This document shows, in pieces, positions 15,467 through 22,909 of a stretch of DNA of 62,063 bases (position 1 is the stretch's first letter; every line of letters starts with the position of its first letter). The stretch is from Saccharofermentans sp. GTDB lineage: Bacteria > Bacillota > Clostridia > Saccharofermentanales > Saccharofermentanaceae. Under the pieces are notes generated by a model. The model was not told where the DNA came from. It did not search any database and saw nothing but the letters and a program-made list of their open reading frames with translations. A program made the position numbers and the translations under genes. Location: assembly GCA_024682215.1 (NCBI GenBank), contig JAIKZM010000040.1:1-62063 (forward strand). The letters are read 5' to 3'.

Positions 15467-17310
15467 ATATGCTTAAAGAACGGAAACAACTGATCGTTAA
15501 ACTGGTAAAGGTGTGGTGCCTCAAACTGGCAGTGACATCTCTGATCTCTGCTGCCGGAGGATGTTCGCAGATACCTGCGGATACTGTTCCTTCGGACAAT
15601 AAACCGGTCATAACGTCATATACCGCACCTTCCGCTTCCGAGACGGAAACCCCCAATGACATTCCGATCGTCATATGGCAGTATCAGGACCTGTCAGTTT
15701 CGTTCAACCGCTTTTCCGAAAATGTCGGTTATTTAAACCTCGGAATGTCGAGTAAAGATTCACCGTCCTATGTCATCAACGGGCATTACATGTACTGCCT
15801 TTCAGGAAGCAACGGAAGCTACGAACTGCGCAGGGTCGATCTTGACCAGATCGACAAGTCCGCGATCGCAAAACTCCAGGTGAACGGCGGTACTGTCGCA
15901 CTCCTTGATTTCGCACTGCGCATCAACACACACGGTGAAACGATCTACTATGATTTTGATTTTCACGAGATCTGCAGGGCGCGTGACCTTGGCGAGGAAC
16001 AGAGCCTGGTCCCGTACAAGGACGGCTTTATCCTGAAGGACGGAGCAAATCTTAAGATACTCCATCTTGATGAGGAAACTCCGTACAGGACTCTTGATTC
16101 AGCCAGCTACGAGATAACCGGTTATCATTCGACCGGTGACAATACCTATCTGATAATGAAAGACAGGAACACCCCTGAGATCAAGGCCCGCACCATTTAT
16201 GACATCAACAGGAAAGTGTATTGGAGAAGGCTTCCCGAGAATGTCTCCGTTTCTGACATCGGTTTTGCCGGCTGCGTTTCAGGAAGATACGTTGTCGGAA
16301 ATTTCGCGAAGATGAAGCTCGTAAGATATCAGAGCAAGAATCCGGGCATACTCAGCAGTACGCTTTTTGACGGCAGCAGGATGTATTTCTTTGACGAGAC
16401 TGACCGCAAGATCAAGTATTACAGGCCTTCTGCTCAGCAGATCTGCGTTATGTCGGAGGCTGAGTTCCTGCAGGGCGCTTCATTAAAGGGCCTTTACGGC
16501 GGATATGTATATGCACAGTACGGTACGACGATGTATTTTATCGATCCCTCAGGCCAGAAAGTTATTAACGGTGACGCGTACATCAAGAAGGTAAAGACAC
16601 AGTCCGCCGCGTTGAGAAAGAATCTCGAATTCCATTACAGGATAAAGATCCTCAACGGAGCAGGCGCCACGAAGCTCGCCTCAAAGAATGCCGTGCTTTC
16701 ACCGATAACAGCCGATCTTGAAGTCACAAGCGCGATGAACAGGCTTTCGGCCGTTCTGAAGAAAGTCAACTACAGGTTCTTTGAAGTCTTCAAACAGAAT
16801 AAGAAGGAAGGCATAAACATCATACTTTCCGGAAACATAGATGTGATCGACGGAAAATCCGGCGTTCCGGGCTATTCATTCACGGGACAGGATGCTTATT
16901 ACATTGTGCTTGACGTAAGGTCAGGTGATATTGAAAACGCGTTCTGCCGCGAACTCATGCATACGATCGAGAACAGGATGGTCAACGCCGATCAGGTGTT
17001 CAAGGACTGGAACTCCTTTAATCCTGAAGACTTCTCATACTCGGAACTCACTGCAGGTTCTGCTGAGGCTCCTTATGTACCTGAGACTGCAGAAGATACG
17101 AACTACGTCTATTTCACTGATTCTTACGCATGCGCCAGCCCTTATGAAGACCGCGCGAGGATCTTCGCCGCGATCTTCATGCCCGAAAAGTTCGGAAGGG
17201 ATATAAGCAGCTATCCTCATCTTGCAGACAAGGCAGCGGCAATAAAGCATGTCCTTCTGACTTACTACCCGGCATTGTCGGATTCGGAGGTCTTGAACAG
17301 TATCAGATGA
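15463..17310 (+). CDS. Lipoprotein paralog with degenerate RELMH motif (paralog 2)
   Basis: This 615-residue lipoprotein (lipobox ISAAGGC near residue 34) has the same architecture as the gene before it, and the two are alignable throughout, for example ...YVI.G.Y.Y.LS near the N-terminus and EDRARIF near the C-terminus. The zinc motif is Arg496-Glu-Leu-Met-His500: the first ligand histidine codon CAC has become CGC. It is therefore probably not a zinc peptidase and may be a binding or regulatory partner. The GTG start overlaps the upstream stop by 4 bp (GTGA). An ATG two codons later is an alternative. The HAD gene follows with another 4-bp overlap. Confidence 0.7.
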   Translation: MNMLKERKQLIVKLVKVWCLKLAVTSLISAAGGCSQIPADTVPSDNKPVITSYTAPSASETETPNDIPIVIWQYQDLSVSFNRFSENVGYLNLGMSSKDSPSYVINGHYMYCLSGSNGSYELRRVDLDQIDKSAIAKLQVNGGTVALLDFALRINTHGETIYYDFDFHEICRARDLGEEQSLVPYKDGFILKDGANLKILHLDEETPYRTLDSASYEITGYHSTGDNTYLIMKDRNTPEIKARTIYDINRKVYWRRLPENVSVSDIGFAGCVSGRYVVGNFAKMKLVRYQSKNPGILSSTLFDGSRMYFFDETDRKIKYYRPSAQQICVMSEAEFLQGASLKGLYGGYVYAQYGTTMYFIDPSGQKVINGDAYIKKVKTQSAALRKNLEFHYRIKILNGAGATKLASKNAVLSPITADLEVTSAMNRLSAVLKKVNYRFFEVFKQNKKEGINIILSGNIDVIDGKSGVPGYSFTGQDAYYIVLDVRSGDIENAFCRELMHTIENRMVNADQVFKDWNSFNPEDFSYSELTAGSAEAPYVPETAEDTNYVYFTDSYACASPYEDRARIFAAIFMPEKFGRDISSYPHLADKAAAIKHVLLTYYPALSDSEVLNSIR

Positions 17311-18107
17311 ACATGCCGAAGATAATCGCCCTCGACCTTGACGGGACACTTTTGGATTCAAGGAAAAACTTCCCGGCGGAGTTTCCGGACTTCGTCAGAT
17401 CGCATCCGGAAACGGCTTTCGTTCTTGCAAGCGGAAGGCAGATATACGCGCTTATGGATCAGTTTTCAGAGATAAAGGATCTGCTCTGGTACATAGCCGA
17501 AAACGGCGCATGTGTATATCACGCAGGCGAATTCCTTCGCGTTGATTCCATGAAGCCTGAGGATTCGCTGAAGGTCCTTGGAGAATTTGAAGGCAACCCG
17601 GCATGTGAACCTTTGGTGTGCGGCCTTGACAGCGCATATGTCAGGGACTGCGGCGGACAGGCAAAAGAGGAGTCCACCAAATACTATACGCATATAGAGT
17701 ATAACGATGACCTGGTTTCATGTGCTCTGAAGGACCGGATCCTTAAGATCGCGATCTTTGTGAACGATTTTAAGGCTGAGGAGGTTTATTCGTCCTTGCC
17801 TGCGCGAAATGACGGCCTGCTGACGCTCCTGTCGGGCGACAGCTGGATAGACATAGCGAATGCCTCTGTGGGCAAGGGGGAGGCTCTGAGGGCAATTCAG
17901 GGCGTTTTAGGAGTATCTGCAGAAGAGACTGCGGCTTTCGGTGATTATCTCAACGACATGAGCCTTTTCGAGGCTGCTGCGGAATCTTATGCGATGGCCA
18001 ATGCGCATCCTGAACTTAAAGATGCGGCTAAACACATAACACGATATACTAATGATGAAAATGGAGTAATGGAAGCTCTAAAGGAGATGGAAAATGAGAA
18101 TGTTTAA
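17307..18107 (+). CDS. HAD-superfamily (Cof-type) phosphatase
   Basis: A 266-residue cytosolic hydrolase. Motif I is DLDGT (Asp10 and Asp12 as nucleophile and acid). Motif II is the Ser/Thr in VLASGR. Motif III is Lys in SVGKGEAL. Motif IV is the metal-binding GDYLND. The layout with a C2 cap between motifs II and III is that of Cof/YbdK-type phosphatases, which act on sugar phosphates or pyridoxal phosphate. Substrate cannot be told. The ATGA overlap with the lipoprotein gene and the 14-bp overlap with the next gene place it inside a four-gene operon. Confidence 0.88.
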   Translation: MNMPKIIALDLDGTLLDSRKNFPAEFPDFVRSHPETAFVLASGRQIYALMDQFSEIKDLLWYIAENGACVYHAGEFLRVDSMKPEDSLKVLGEFEGNPACEPLVCGLDSAYVRDCGGQAKEESTKYYTHIEYNDDLVSCALKDRILKIAIFVNDFKAEEVYSSLPARNDGLLTLLSGDSWIDIANASVGKGEALRAIQGVLGVSAEETAAFGDYLNDMSLFEAAAESYAMANAHPELKDAAKHITRYTNDENGVMEALKEMENENV

Positions 18108-18771
18108 GAAGATACTGTCTGTTGTACTTTCAGCCGTTGTCCTTGGAGGAATGGCTGCTTGTTCAAATAAACCGGTTTCGGAATCATCAGGCGTCTCACT
18201 TTCGGCAGCCACGGAACAGTCGCTGATCACGACTCCGAGAGAAACTACCGAACCTTCGGACACCGAGAAGGAAAGCAAATGGGGTAAGGCAGTCGTCGTA
18301 TATTTCTCATGCACCGGAAACACCAAGGAAGTTGCGCTCAAGATCGCTTCCGAAGTAGGAGGCAGCACTTATGAGATCGTTCCCGTAAAGCAGTACACTC
18401 AGGATGATCTGAGCAGCACAAATAAAAGAGCGCGCGCATACAGGGAACAGAGCGATAAAAATGCCAGACCCGAGATCTACGGAACACCGGTCGATCTAAG
18501 CTCATATGACACTGTCTTCATCGGTTATCCCGTCTGGTTTTCCCAGGCTCCGAGGATCCTCTATACTTTCGTTGAAAACCATTCTTTTGAAGGAAAGACC
18601 GTTGTGCCGTTCTGCACGTCGGAAAACAGCGGCATAGGGACGACTGCAACAGATCTCGCAGAGCTTGCAGAAAACAAGGGAAAATGGCTCACCGGCACGC
18701 GTTTTGCCGCATCGGTAAAGAGCACCGACATCGAGCAGTGGCTTAATGCACTCGAGAGCAGACTTGCCTGA
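18094..18771 (+). CDS. Flavodoxin-domain lipoprotein
   Basis: A 225-residue protein with a lipoprotein signal (lipobox MAAC, Cys23) and a Ser/Thr/Glu-rich linker. The flavodoxin fold begins at about residue 65 with the FMN phosphate loop FSCTGNT. A second flavin-contact loop lies around FIGYPVWFSQAPR. Flavodoxin_4 proteins of this length are common in Clostridia. An exported, lipid-anchored flavodoxin implies electron transfer on the outer face of the membrane. It overlaps the HAD gene, and its stop codon directly abuts the stop of larC on the other strand (TGATCA). Confidence 0.85.
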   Translation: MRMFKKILSVVLSAVVLGGMAACSNKPVSESSGVSLSAATEQSLITTPRETTEPSDTEKESKWGKAVVVYFSCTGNTKEVALKIASEVGGSTYEIVPVKQYTQDDLSSTNKRARAYREQSDKNARPEIYGTPVDLSSYDTVFIGYPVWFSQAPRILYTFVENHSFEGKTVVPFCTSENSGIGTTATDLAELAENKGKWLTGTRFAASVKSTDIEQWLNALESRLA

Positions 18772-19953
18772 TCAGATCAGGCCGGAGATATCGTCGTAAC
18801 CGGGTTTGACCTTCTTTACACCGAATCCCTCGGATATCTTGACTTTAACCTCACCGTATCTTGTCATTGCCGTCTCTTCACGGCGGTCAAGGACAAAACG
18901 GTCTTTAAGGCAGTAGCGTATGCCGATGGTTGTCGTATTCTCGAAGATCAGCTTTGCAAATCTTTCTTTTTCATCAGGCCTGCAGAGGCAGGTTATGAGG
19001 ATGCCGGGACGGTTCTTTTTCATGCCGACGGGTGTGGTGAACACATCGAGAGCACCTTCTTTCATGAGCAGTTCGGTTGCATAGCCCGTTTCTTCGCCGG
19101 TCATGTCATCTACGTTGCAGCAGAGTTCGCAAACCTTGTCATTTTCCTGATCTGCAGCATTGCCGAACATTATCCTGACACAGTTGGCTCTTTCAAAATC
19201 CTTCCTGCCCATGCCGTAACCTGTCTTTTCGACTGACATTACCGGCATGCTGCCGAATTCAGTTGCGAAATGCTTGAGCAGAGCCGCTCCTGTGGGGGTA
19301 CAGAGCTCGCCTATGACTTCGCCGCCGTAAACGGGGATCCCCTTGAGGATATGAGCCGTGGCGGGAGCTGGGACGGGAAGAATGCCGTGAGCGCATTTAA
19401 CTTCGCCGCATCCGACATGAACAGGGGAGACGACGACTTTATCCGGGGATGTCTTTTCCATGAGCGCGCAGAAACCGACTATGTCGGCAACTGCATCCAT
19501 CGTTCCGACCTCGTGAAAATGGATCTCTGAGACATCGCGTCCGTGGGCTTTGCTCTCTGCCTCTGCAATGAGCTTATAAACTTCCATGGCGTCTGTTTTT
19601 ACTTTTTCGGAAACGTTCAGGCTTCCGATTATGTGCTCGATATCGTGAAGAGAGCTGTGATGGTGGTGCTCGTGACCATGCTCATGTTCATGGTCGTGGT
19701 CGTGTTCATGATCGTGATGGTGGTGATGCTCATGCATATGCTCGTCTTCGCTCATGCCGTTTACGGAAATATCTGAGTGAGTGCCTGTGATCCCGCACTT
19801 TGCCGAGGGGACAAGAGAATACCTTACGCCGGGTATGCCGATCGCATTAAGAGAAGCTTCGCAGCCCTTGACGTCACCTGTGACTTCGGCGAGTGCTGCG
19901 GTAAGCATGTCGCCGGCAGCGCCCATGTTGCATTCGATATACATTATCTTCAT
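18772..19953 (-). CDS. larC: Nickel-pincer cofactor nickel insertase LarC
   Basis: A 393-residue protein of the LarC (DUF111) family, which inserts nickel into the pyridinium-dithiocarboxylate intermediate to form the NPN cofactor of lactate racemase-type enzymes. Family features are the start MKIMYIECNMGAAGDM, EIHFHEVGTMDAVADIVG and CNVDDMTGE. Residues 71-104 are an extreme His/Asp/Glu run that fits nickel storage. The two halves are fused in frame here, with no frameshift. The protein stops at KPGYDDISGLI, about 20 residues short of many homologs. It overlaps larB by 4 bp. No larA or larE lies in the window. Confidence 0.93.
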   Translation of the reverse strand: MKIMYIECNMGAAGDMLTAALAEVTGDVKGCEASLNAIGIPGVRYSLVPSAKCGITGTHSDISVNGMSEDEHMHEHHHHHDHEHDHDHEHEHGHEHHHHSSLHDIEHIIGSLNVSEKVKTDAMEVYKLIAEAESKAHGRDVSEIHFHEVGTMDAVADIVGFCALMEKTSPDKVVVSPVHVGCGEVKCAHGILPVPAPATAHILKGIPVYGGEVIGELCTPTGAALLKHFATEFGSMPVMSVEKTGYGMGRKDFERANCVRIMFGNAADQENDKVCELCCNVDDMTGEETGYATELLMKEGALDVFTTPVGMKKNRPGILITCLCRPDEKERFAKLIFENTTTIGIRYCLKDRFVLDRREETAMTRYGEVKVKISEGFGVKKVKPGYDDISGLI

Positions 19954-20699
19954 TCGGTTTTTCCCCCTATGTGATTGATCATGCTGGCCAGATATCCGGC
20001 ACCGAAGCCGTTGTCGATGTTTACTACGCTGACACCGCTGGCGCAGGAATTGAGCATAGACAGAAGGGCGGTGATACCCTCAAATGATGCGCCGTAACCC
20101 ACGCTGGTAGGAACAGCTATGACTGGGCAGTCGGCAAGCCCGCCGATTACGCTCGCAAGTGCTCCTTCCATGCCTGCGATGGCGATTATGACCTTCGCGG
20201 TCATGATCTCCTCTGAATGTGCCAAAAGCCTGTGAATGCCTGAAACACCTACATCGTAGATGCGTGTAACATTGTTACGCAGCAGTTCTGCGGTTACTGC
20301 GGCCTCTTCCGCGACCGGTATGTCGGATGTTCCAGCCGTCGCAACGATTATCTTTCCGTCAGTATCAGGTTCCGGGATCTTTCCGCAGACTCCTATGCGT
20401 GCTTCCTTGTAGTAGGTGAGAGGAGTGGCGATCAGTGCAGACTTTTCTTCAGACAGTCTTGTGATTATTACCGTATCCTGACCGGCCTTCAGCAGGCCGT
20501 CCGTGATCCCGGATATCTGATCAGGTGTCTTGCCTTCGCCGTAGATCACTTCCGCAGTGCCCTGTCTGAGGGCACGGTGCGTATCCGGTTTGGCATATCC
20601 CAGGTCTTCAAAAGGCTTCATCTTGAGGCGCAGTTCGGCTTCTTCCGGCGTTATCTCGCCGGATGCAACCATTTTCAGGACCATTTTGACATCTTCCAT
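19950..20699 (-). CDS. larB: Nickel-pincer cofactor biosynthesis carboxylase LarB
   Basis: A 249-residue protein of the LarB family. It carboxylates and hydrolyses nicotinic acid adenine dinucleotide in the first step of NPN cofactor synthesis. The N-terminal 100 residues are the LarB-specific part (EVIYGEGKTPDQI). The C-terminal half is a PurE/AIRC-like fold (ATAGTSDIPVAEEAA, GGLADCPVIAVPTSVGYG). The ATG at 20699 follows GAGG by 6 bases and is better placed than an ATG four codons earlier. It begins the larB-larC operon, which has its own promoter at 20731-20758. Confidence 0.93.
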   Translation of the reverse strand: MEDVKMVLKMVASGEITPEEAELRLKMKPFEDLGYAKPDTHRALRQGTAEVIYGEGKTPDQISGITDGLLKAGQDTVIITRLSEEKSALIATPLTYYKEARIGVCGKIPEPDTDGKIIVATAGTSDIPVAEEAAVTAELLRNNVTRIYDVGVSGIHRLLAHSEEIMTAKVIIAIAGMEGALASVIGGLADCPVIAVPTSVGYGASFEGITALLSMLNSCASGVSVVNIDNGFGAGYLASMINHIGGKTE

Positions 20700-20730
20700 C
20701 TTATACCTCATGAATCGGTGTTATTTATCT

Positions 20731-20758
20731 AGGATAACATCATCAAAGCTTATAGCAA
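20731..20758 (-). promoter_or_regulatory. larBC promoter
   Basis: Minus strand TTGCTA (20758-20753), 16 bases, then TATCCT (20736-20731) preceded by TG and one base, an extended -10. Confidence 0.6.
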
Positions 20759-20785
20759 TACGCCCTGCTTATCCGGCAGGGCGTA
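20759..20785 (-). terminator. Hairpin between membrane-protein pair and larB
   Basis: TACGCCCTGC pairs with GCAGGGCGTA across a 7-base loop. The T-tract on the minus strand is weak (ATTGCTATAAG), so termination may be partial and read into larB. Confidence 0.6.
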
Positions 20786-20815
20786 AAGAGAATCATTTGC
20801 TTAAGTAAACGCGCA

Positions 20816-21121
20816 TTACTTGCGGGCAAGGACTGCATGGACCTTGCCTTCGGGATCTTTAACCATAAGGACTACTACCCAGATGATCAGGCCGAGGGCA
20901 ACGACAGATAAGCCGAGATATGCGTCATTGACCATATCAGCTGCGGCGGGAGTGAAGAACTCGGCGCCTTCTTCGATGTATTCAACAACTGAATCAACGA
21001 GCCACATAAGTGAAGCTCCCCAATACATAAGAGCAAGGGTACCGAGCTTGCGGTCAGCCTTTACGTTATACCATGCAACAGTAGCGATAACAGCTGCAAA
21101 TGCAGTGATAAGCAAAGTCAT
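20816..21121 (-). CDS. Small three-helix membrane protein
   Basis: A 101-residue protein with membrane helices at about 2-18, 30-48 and 70-88, and an acidic external loop (DSVVEYIEEGAEFF). No domain is recognised. Its ribosome site AAGGAGG lies inside the last codons of the gene upstream and the two genes are separated by 1 base, so they are translationally coupled and the products probably form a complex. Leaky readthrough into larBC would link it to nickel-cofactor synthesis, but the sequence does not prove this. Confidence 0.6.
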   Translation of the reverse strand: MTLLITAFAAVIATVAWYNVKADRKLGTLALMYWGASLMWLVDSVVEYIEEGAEFFTPAAADMVNDAYLGLSVVALGLIIWVVVLMVKDPEGKVHAVLARK

Positions 21122-21122
21122 G

Positions 21123-21500
21123 TCACGCCTCCTTTTTCTCGGAAATGACTTCGGATTTGTTCGCCGTGATGCTCTTTTTCGAGATCGATATCGAAATGCA
21201 GACCATTGCTACCCAGGCCAGCGTTACAAGAACTGCCATGGCAATACCGTTGGTCGCCATCTCGTGCAGCATCTCGGATGCCTGCTCGGGTGTTGCAGCA
21301 TTGGTGAGGAACGGGAACCAGGGAGTTACCTCGCCGTGCCATACATGCTCAAATGCAAGAAGAGCACTGCCGCCCCAGAGCATGTTATTGAGCCAGTTCA
21401 TACGCTTGATGAAAGGACTATCAATGCCTTTTTTGTCAGCAACTGCCTTAATAACTGTTGTAACGATAGCTTCGCCTGTAGGTACGAGAAAACATGCCAT
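21123..21500 (-). CDS. Small membrane protein with conserved-looking His cluster
   Basis: A 125-residue protein with three hydrophobic segments (about 2-18, 38-58 and 85-105) and a polar loop holding LLAFEHVWHGEVTPW, which contains two histidines and two Glu residues three to five positions apart. This could bind a metal; that is a guess. ATG 21500 follows AGGAGG by 7 bases, and a longer upstream start is rejected. It is coupled to the next small membrane protein. I do not recognise the family. Confidence 0.6.
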   Translation of the reverse strand: MACFLVPTGEAIVTTVIKAVADKKGIDSPFIKRMNWLNNMLWGGSALLAFEHVWHGEVTPWFPFLTNAATPEQASEMLHEMATNGIAMAVLVTLAWVAMVCISISISKKSITANKSEVISEKKEA

Positions 21501-21573
21501 ATAAAGACCTCCTGATATCCGTTCATGGATATACAAATAATAACTTATTTTACTTCCGATCGATAGGCAAAAG

Positions 21574-21600
21574 ATAATATCATAGTGCTAAAAATATCAA
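21574..21600 (-). promoter_or_regulatory. Promoter of the small membrane protein pair
   Basis: Minus strand TTGATA (21600-21595), 15-base spacer, TATTAT (21579-21574) with a TG extension. The surroundings are very AT-rich. Confidence 0.5.
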
Positions 21601-21712
21601 TTTTTGGTTAGTTATTTTTCTTTTTACTGTTGATATTTAGAGATTTTAGGGTCAGCCGTATATGATAAACTACACTCGAACACAGAAATTTCTTTAGAAA
21701 GGGGAAATCGTT

Positions 21713-22450
21713 TTGTTTAAAAGAAAGTTTTTGGGAATATTAATGGCTGCAGCTGTAGGTACTGCCGCTGTCAGCGGATGCTCGGGACTGTCTGCCAAGG
21801 CGGCTGTGACATCAGCTGCGACAACTTCTGCTTCGCAGTCTGAAACAACTGCTGCCTCTGCTTCTGAAACATCAGGGGATACAAAGCAGTCTGCAGAGAC
21901 ATCTGAAAGCAAGACTGTGGTAAAGATCTCAAAGGATACGGTCAGTAAAAAGAGAACTGAACTCATGAAAGGTGAGTACATTTGCGGCATCGGAACCTCA
22001 TATCTGGGCGAATCCGAGAACCAGGCCGCAATGGAAGTCGTCCTGGCTGAAATGGGTGTCGATGAGGAACTCCTTAAAGACACTTCACGCTTCATCGATT
22101 GCGGAGGAAGTGATCTCTGGCTGCTCTGCATCAGTGATGACGTCGTTTCTTTTAAGATCACGGTAGGTGAGGATGAGGACGGAAAGGAACTCTTCAAGGC
22201 TGAGAAAGGCAATATTCCGGACTATATCTTTATCAGATGCTTCGCATCCGGGGAAATGTCATCTTGCACGGTTACTGCGGAAGGCAAGGAGTCCGGTCAT
22301 TTGGTCTACTATCCGATCATGATCGGTGAGCAGATCCCGATCCCCAACGGCGGAGGTGTCCTGAATCAGAGCGAGGGCTACGAGACATATATCGATGTAC
22401 CCGGAGATGCCGCAGATGAAAGTGAAAGCGAATCTAAAAAGGAGGATTGA
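21713..22450 (+). CDS. Lipoprotein of unknown function
   Basis: A 245-residue predicted lipoprotein starting with TTG, which lies 8 bases after AAAGGGG. The lipobox AVSGC is at about residue 23. A Ser/Thr/Ala/Glu linker (to about 70) precedes a globular part with one internal Cys pair (YICGIG, IDCGGSD) and a final acidic tail. No family is recognised. The next gene starts 2 bases after its stop codon, so the two are co-transcribed. Confidence 0.65.
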   Translation: MFKRKFLGILMAAAVGTAAVSGCSGLSAKAAVTSAATTSASQSETTAASASETSGDTKQSAETSESKTVVKISKDTVSKKRTELMKGEYICGIGTSYLGESENQAAMEVVLAEMGVDEELLKDTSRFIDCGGSDLWLLCISDDVVSFKITVGEDEDGKELFKAEKGNIPDYIFIRCFASGEMSSCTVTAEGKESGHLVYYPIMIGEQIPIPNGGGVLNQSEGYETYIDVPGDAADESESESKKED

Positions 22451-22452
22451 AC

Positions 22453-22845
22453 ATGAATTCCGTATATGATTTTCTCAAGCAGGCAGGAACTTATTTTCTG
22501 GCAACCGTAGAAGGCGATCAGCCGAGAGTAAGACCTTTCGGTACTGTCAACATCTTTGAAGGAAAACTGTATATCCAGACAGGCAAGGTTAAGGACGTTG
22601 CCAAGCAGATCGCAGCTAATCCCAAGGTGGAGATCAGTGCATTTCTTAACGGAAGATGGATCCGCGTTGCCGGTGAACTCGTTGAGGATGACAGGATCGA
22701 AGCACAGAAATCCATGCTTGATGCTTATCCTGAGCTTGGCGCCATGTATAAGGCGGGAGACGGAAACACCGTTGTTTACTATTTCAAGGATGCAACAGCT
22801 ACCATATCTTCATTTACCGCGGCTCCCGAAATAATCAGATTCTGA
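22453..22845 (+). CDS. Pyridoxamine 5'-phosphate oxidase-like flavoprotein
   Basis: A 130-residue protein of the FMN-binding split-barrel family: FLATVEGDQPRVRPFG near the start, LYIQTGKVKDVAKQI in the middle and a YYF strand near the end. These small proteins usually bind FMN, F420 or heme and act as reductases or stress proteins, not as true PdxH. GGAGG lies 7 bases before ATG 22453. The gene is coupled to the lipoprotein upstream. Confidence 0.85.
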   Translation: MNSVYDFLKQAGTYFLATVEGDQPRVRPFGTVNIFEGKLYIQTGKVKDVAKQIAANPKVEISAFLNGRWIRVAGELVEDDRIEAQKSMLDAYPELGAMYKAGDGNTVVYYFKDATATISSFTAAPEIIRF

Positions 22846-22850
22846 GCTTC

Positions 22851-22879
22851 TTGACACGTTTTTCATTTTAGTATATTAA
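22851..22879 (+). promoter_or_regulatory. Sigma-A type promoter
   Basis: TTGACA (22851-22856), 17-base spacer, TATTAA (22874-22879), 30 bases before the next gene. Confidence 0.65.
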
Positions 22880-22909
22880 CTAAATATTGTTTTATAGGAG
22901 GGTTTTGAA

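Noticed and set aside
19624..19760. Simple repeat of CAC/CAT in the larC region
   Set aside because: It is the His-rich coding segment of LarC, not an independent repeat.
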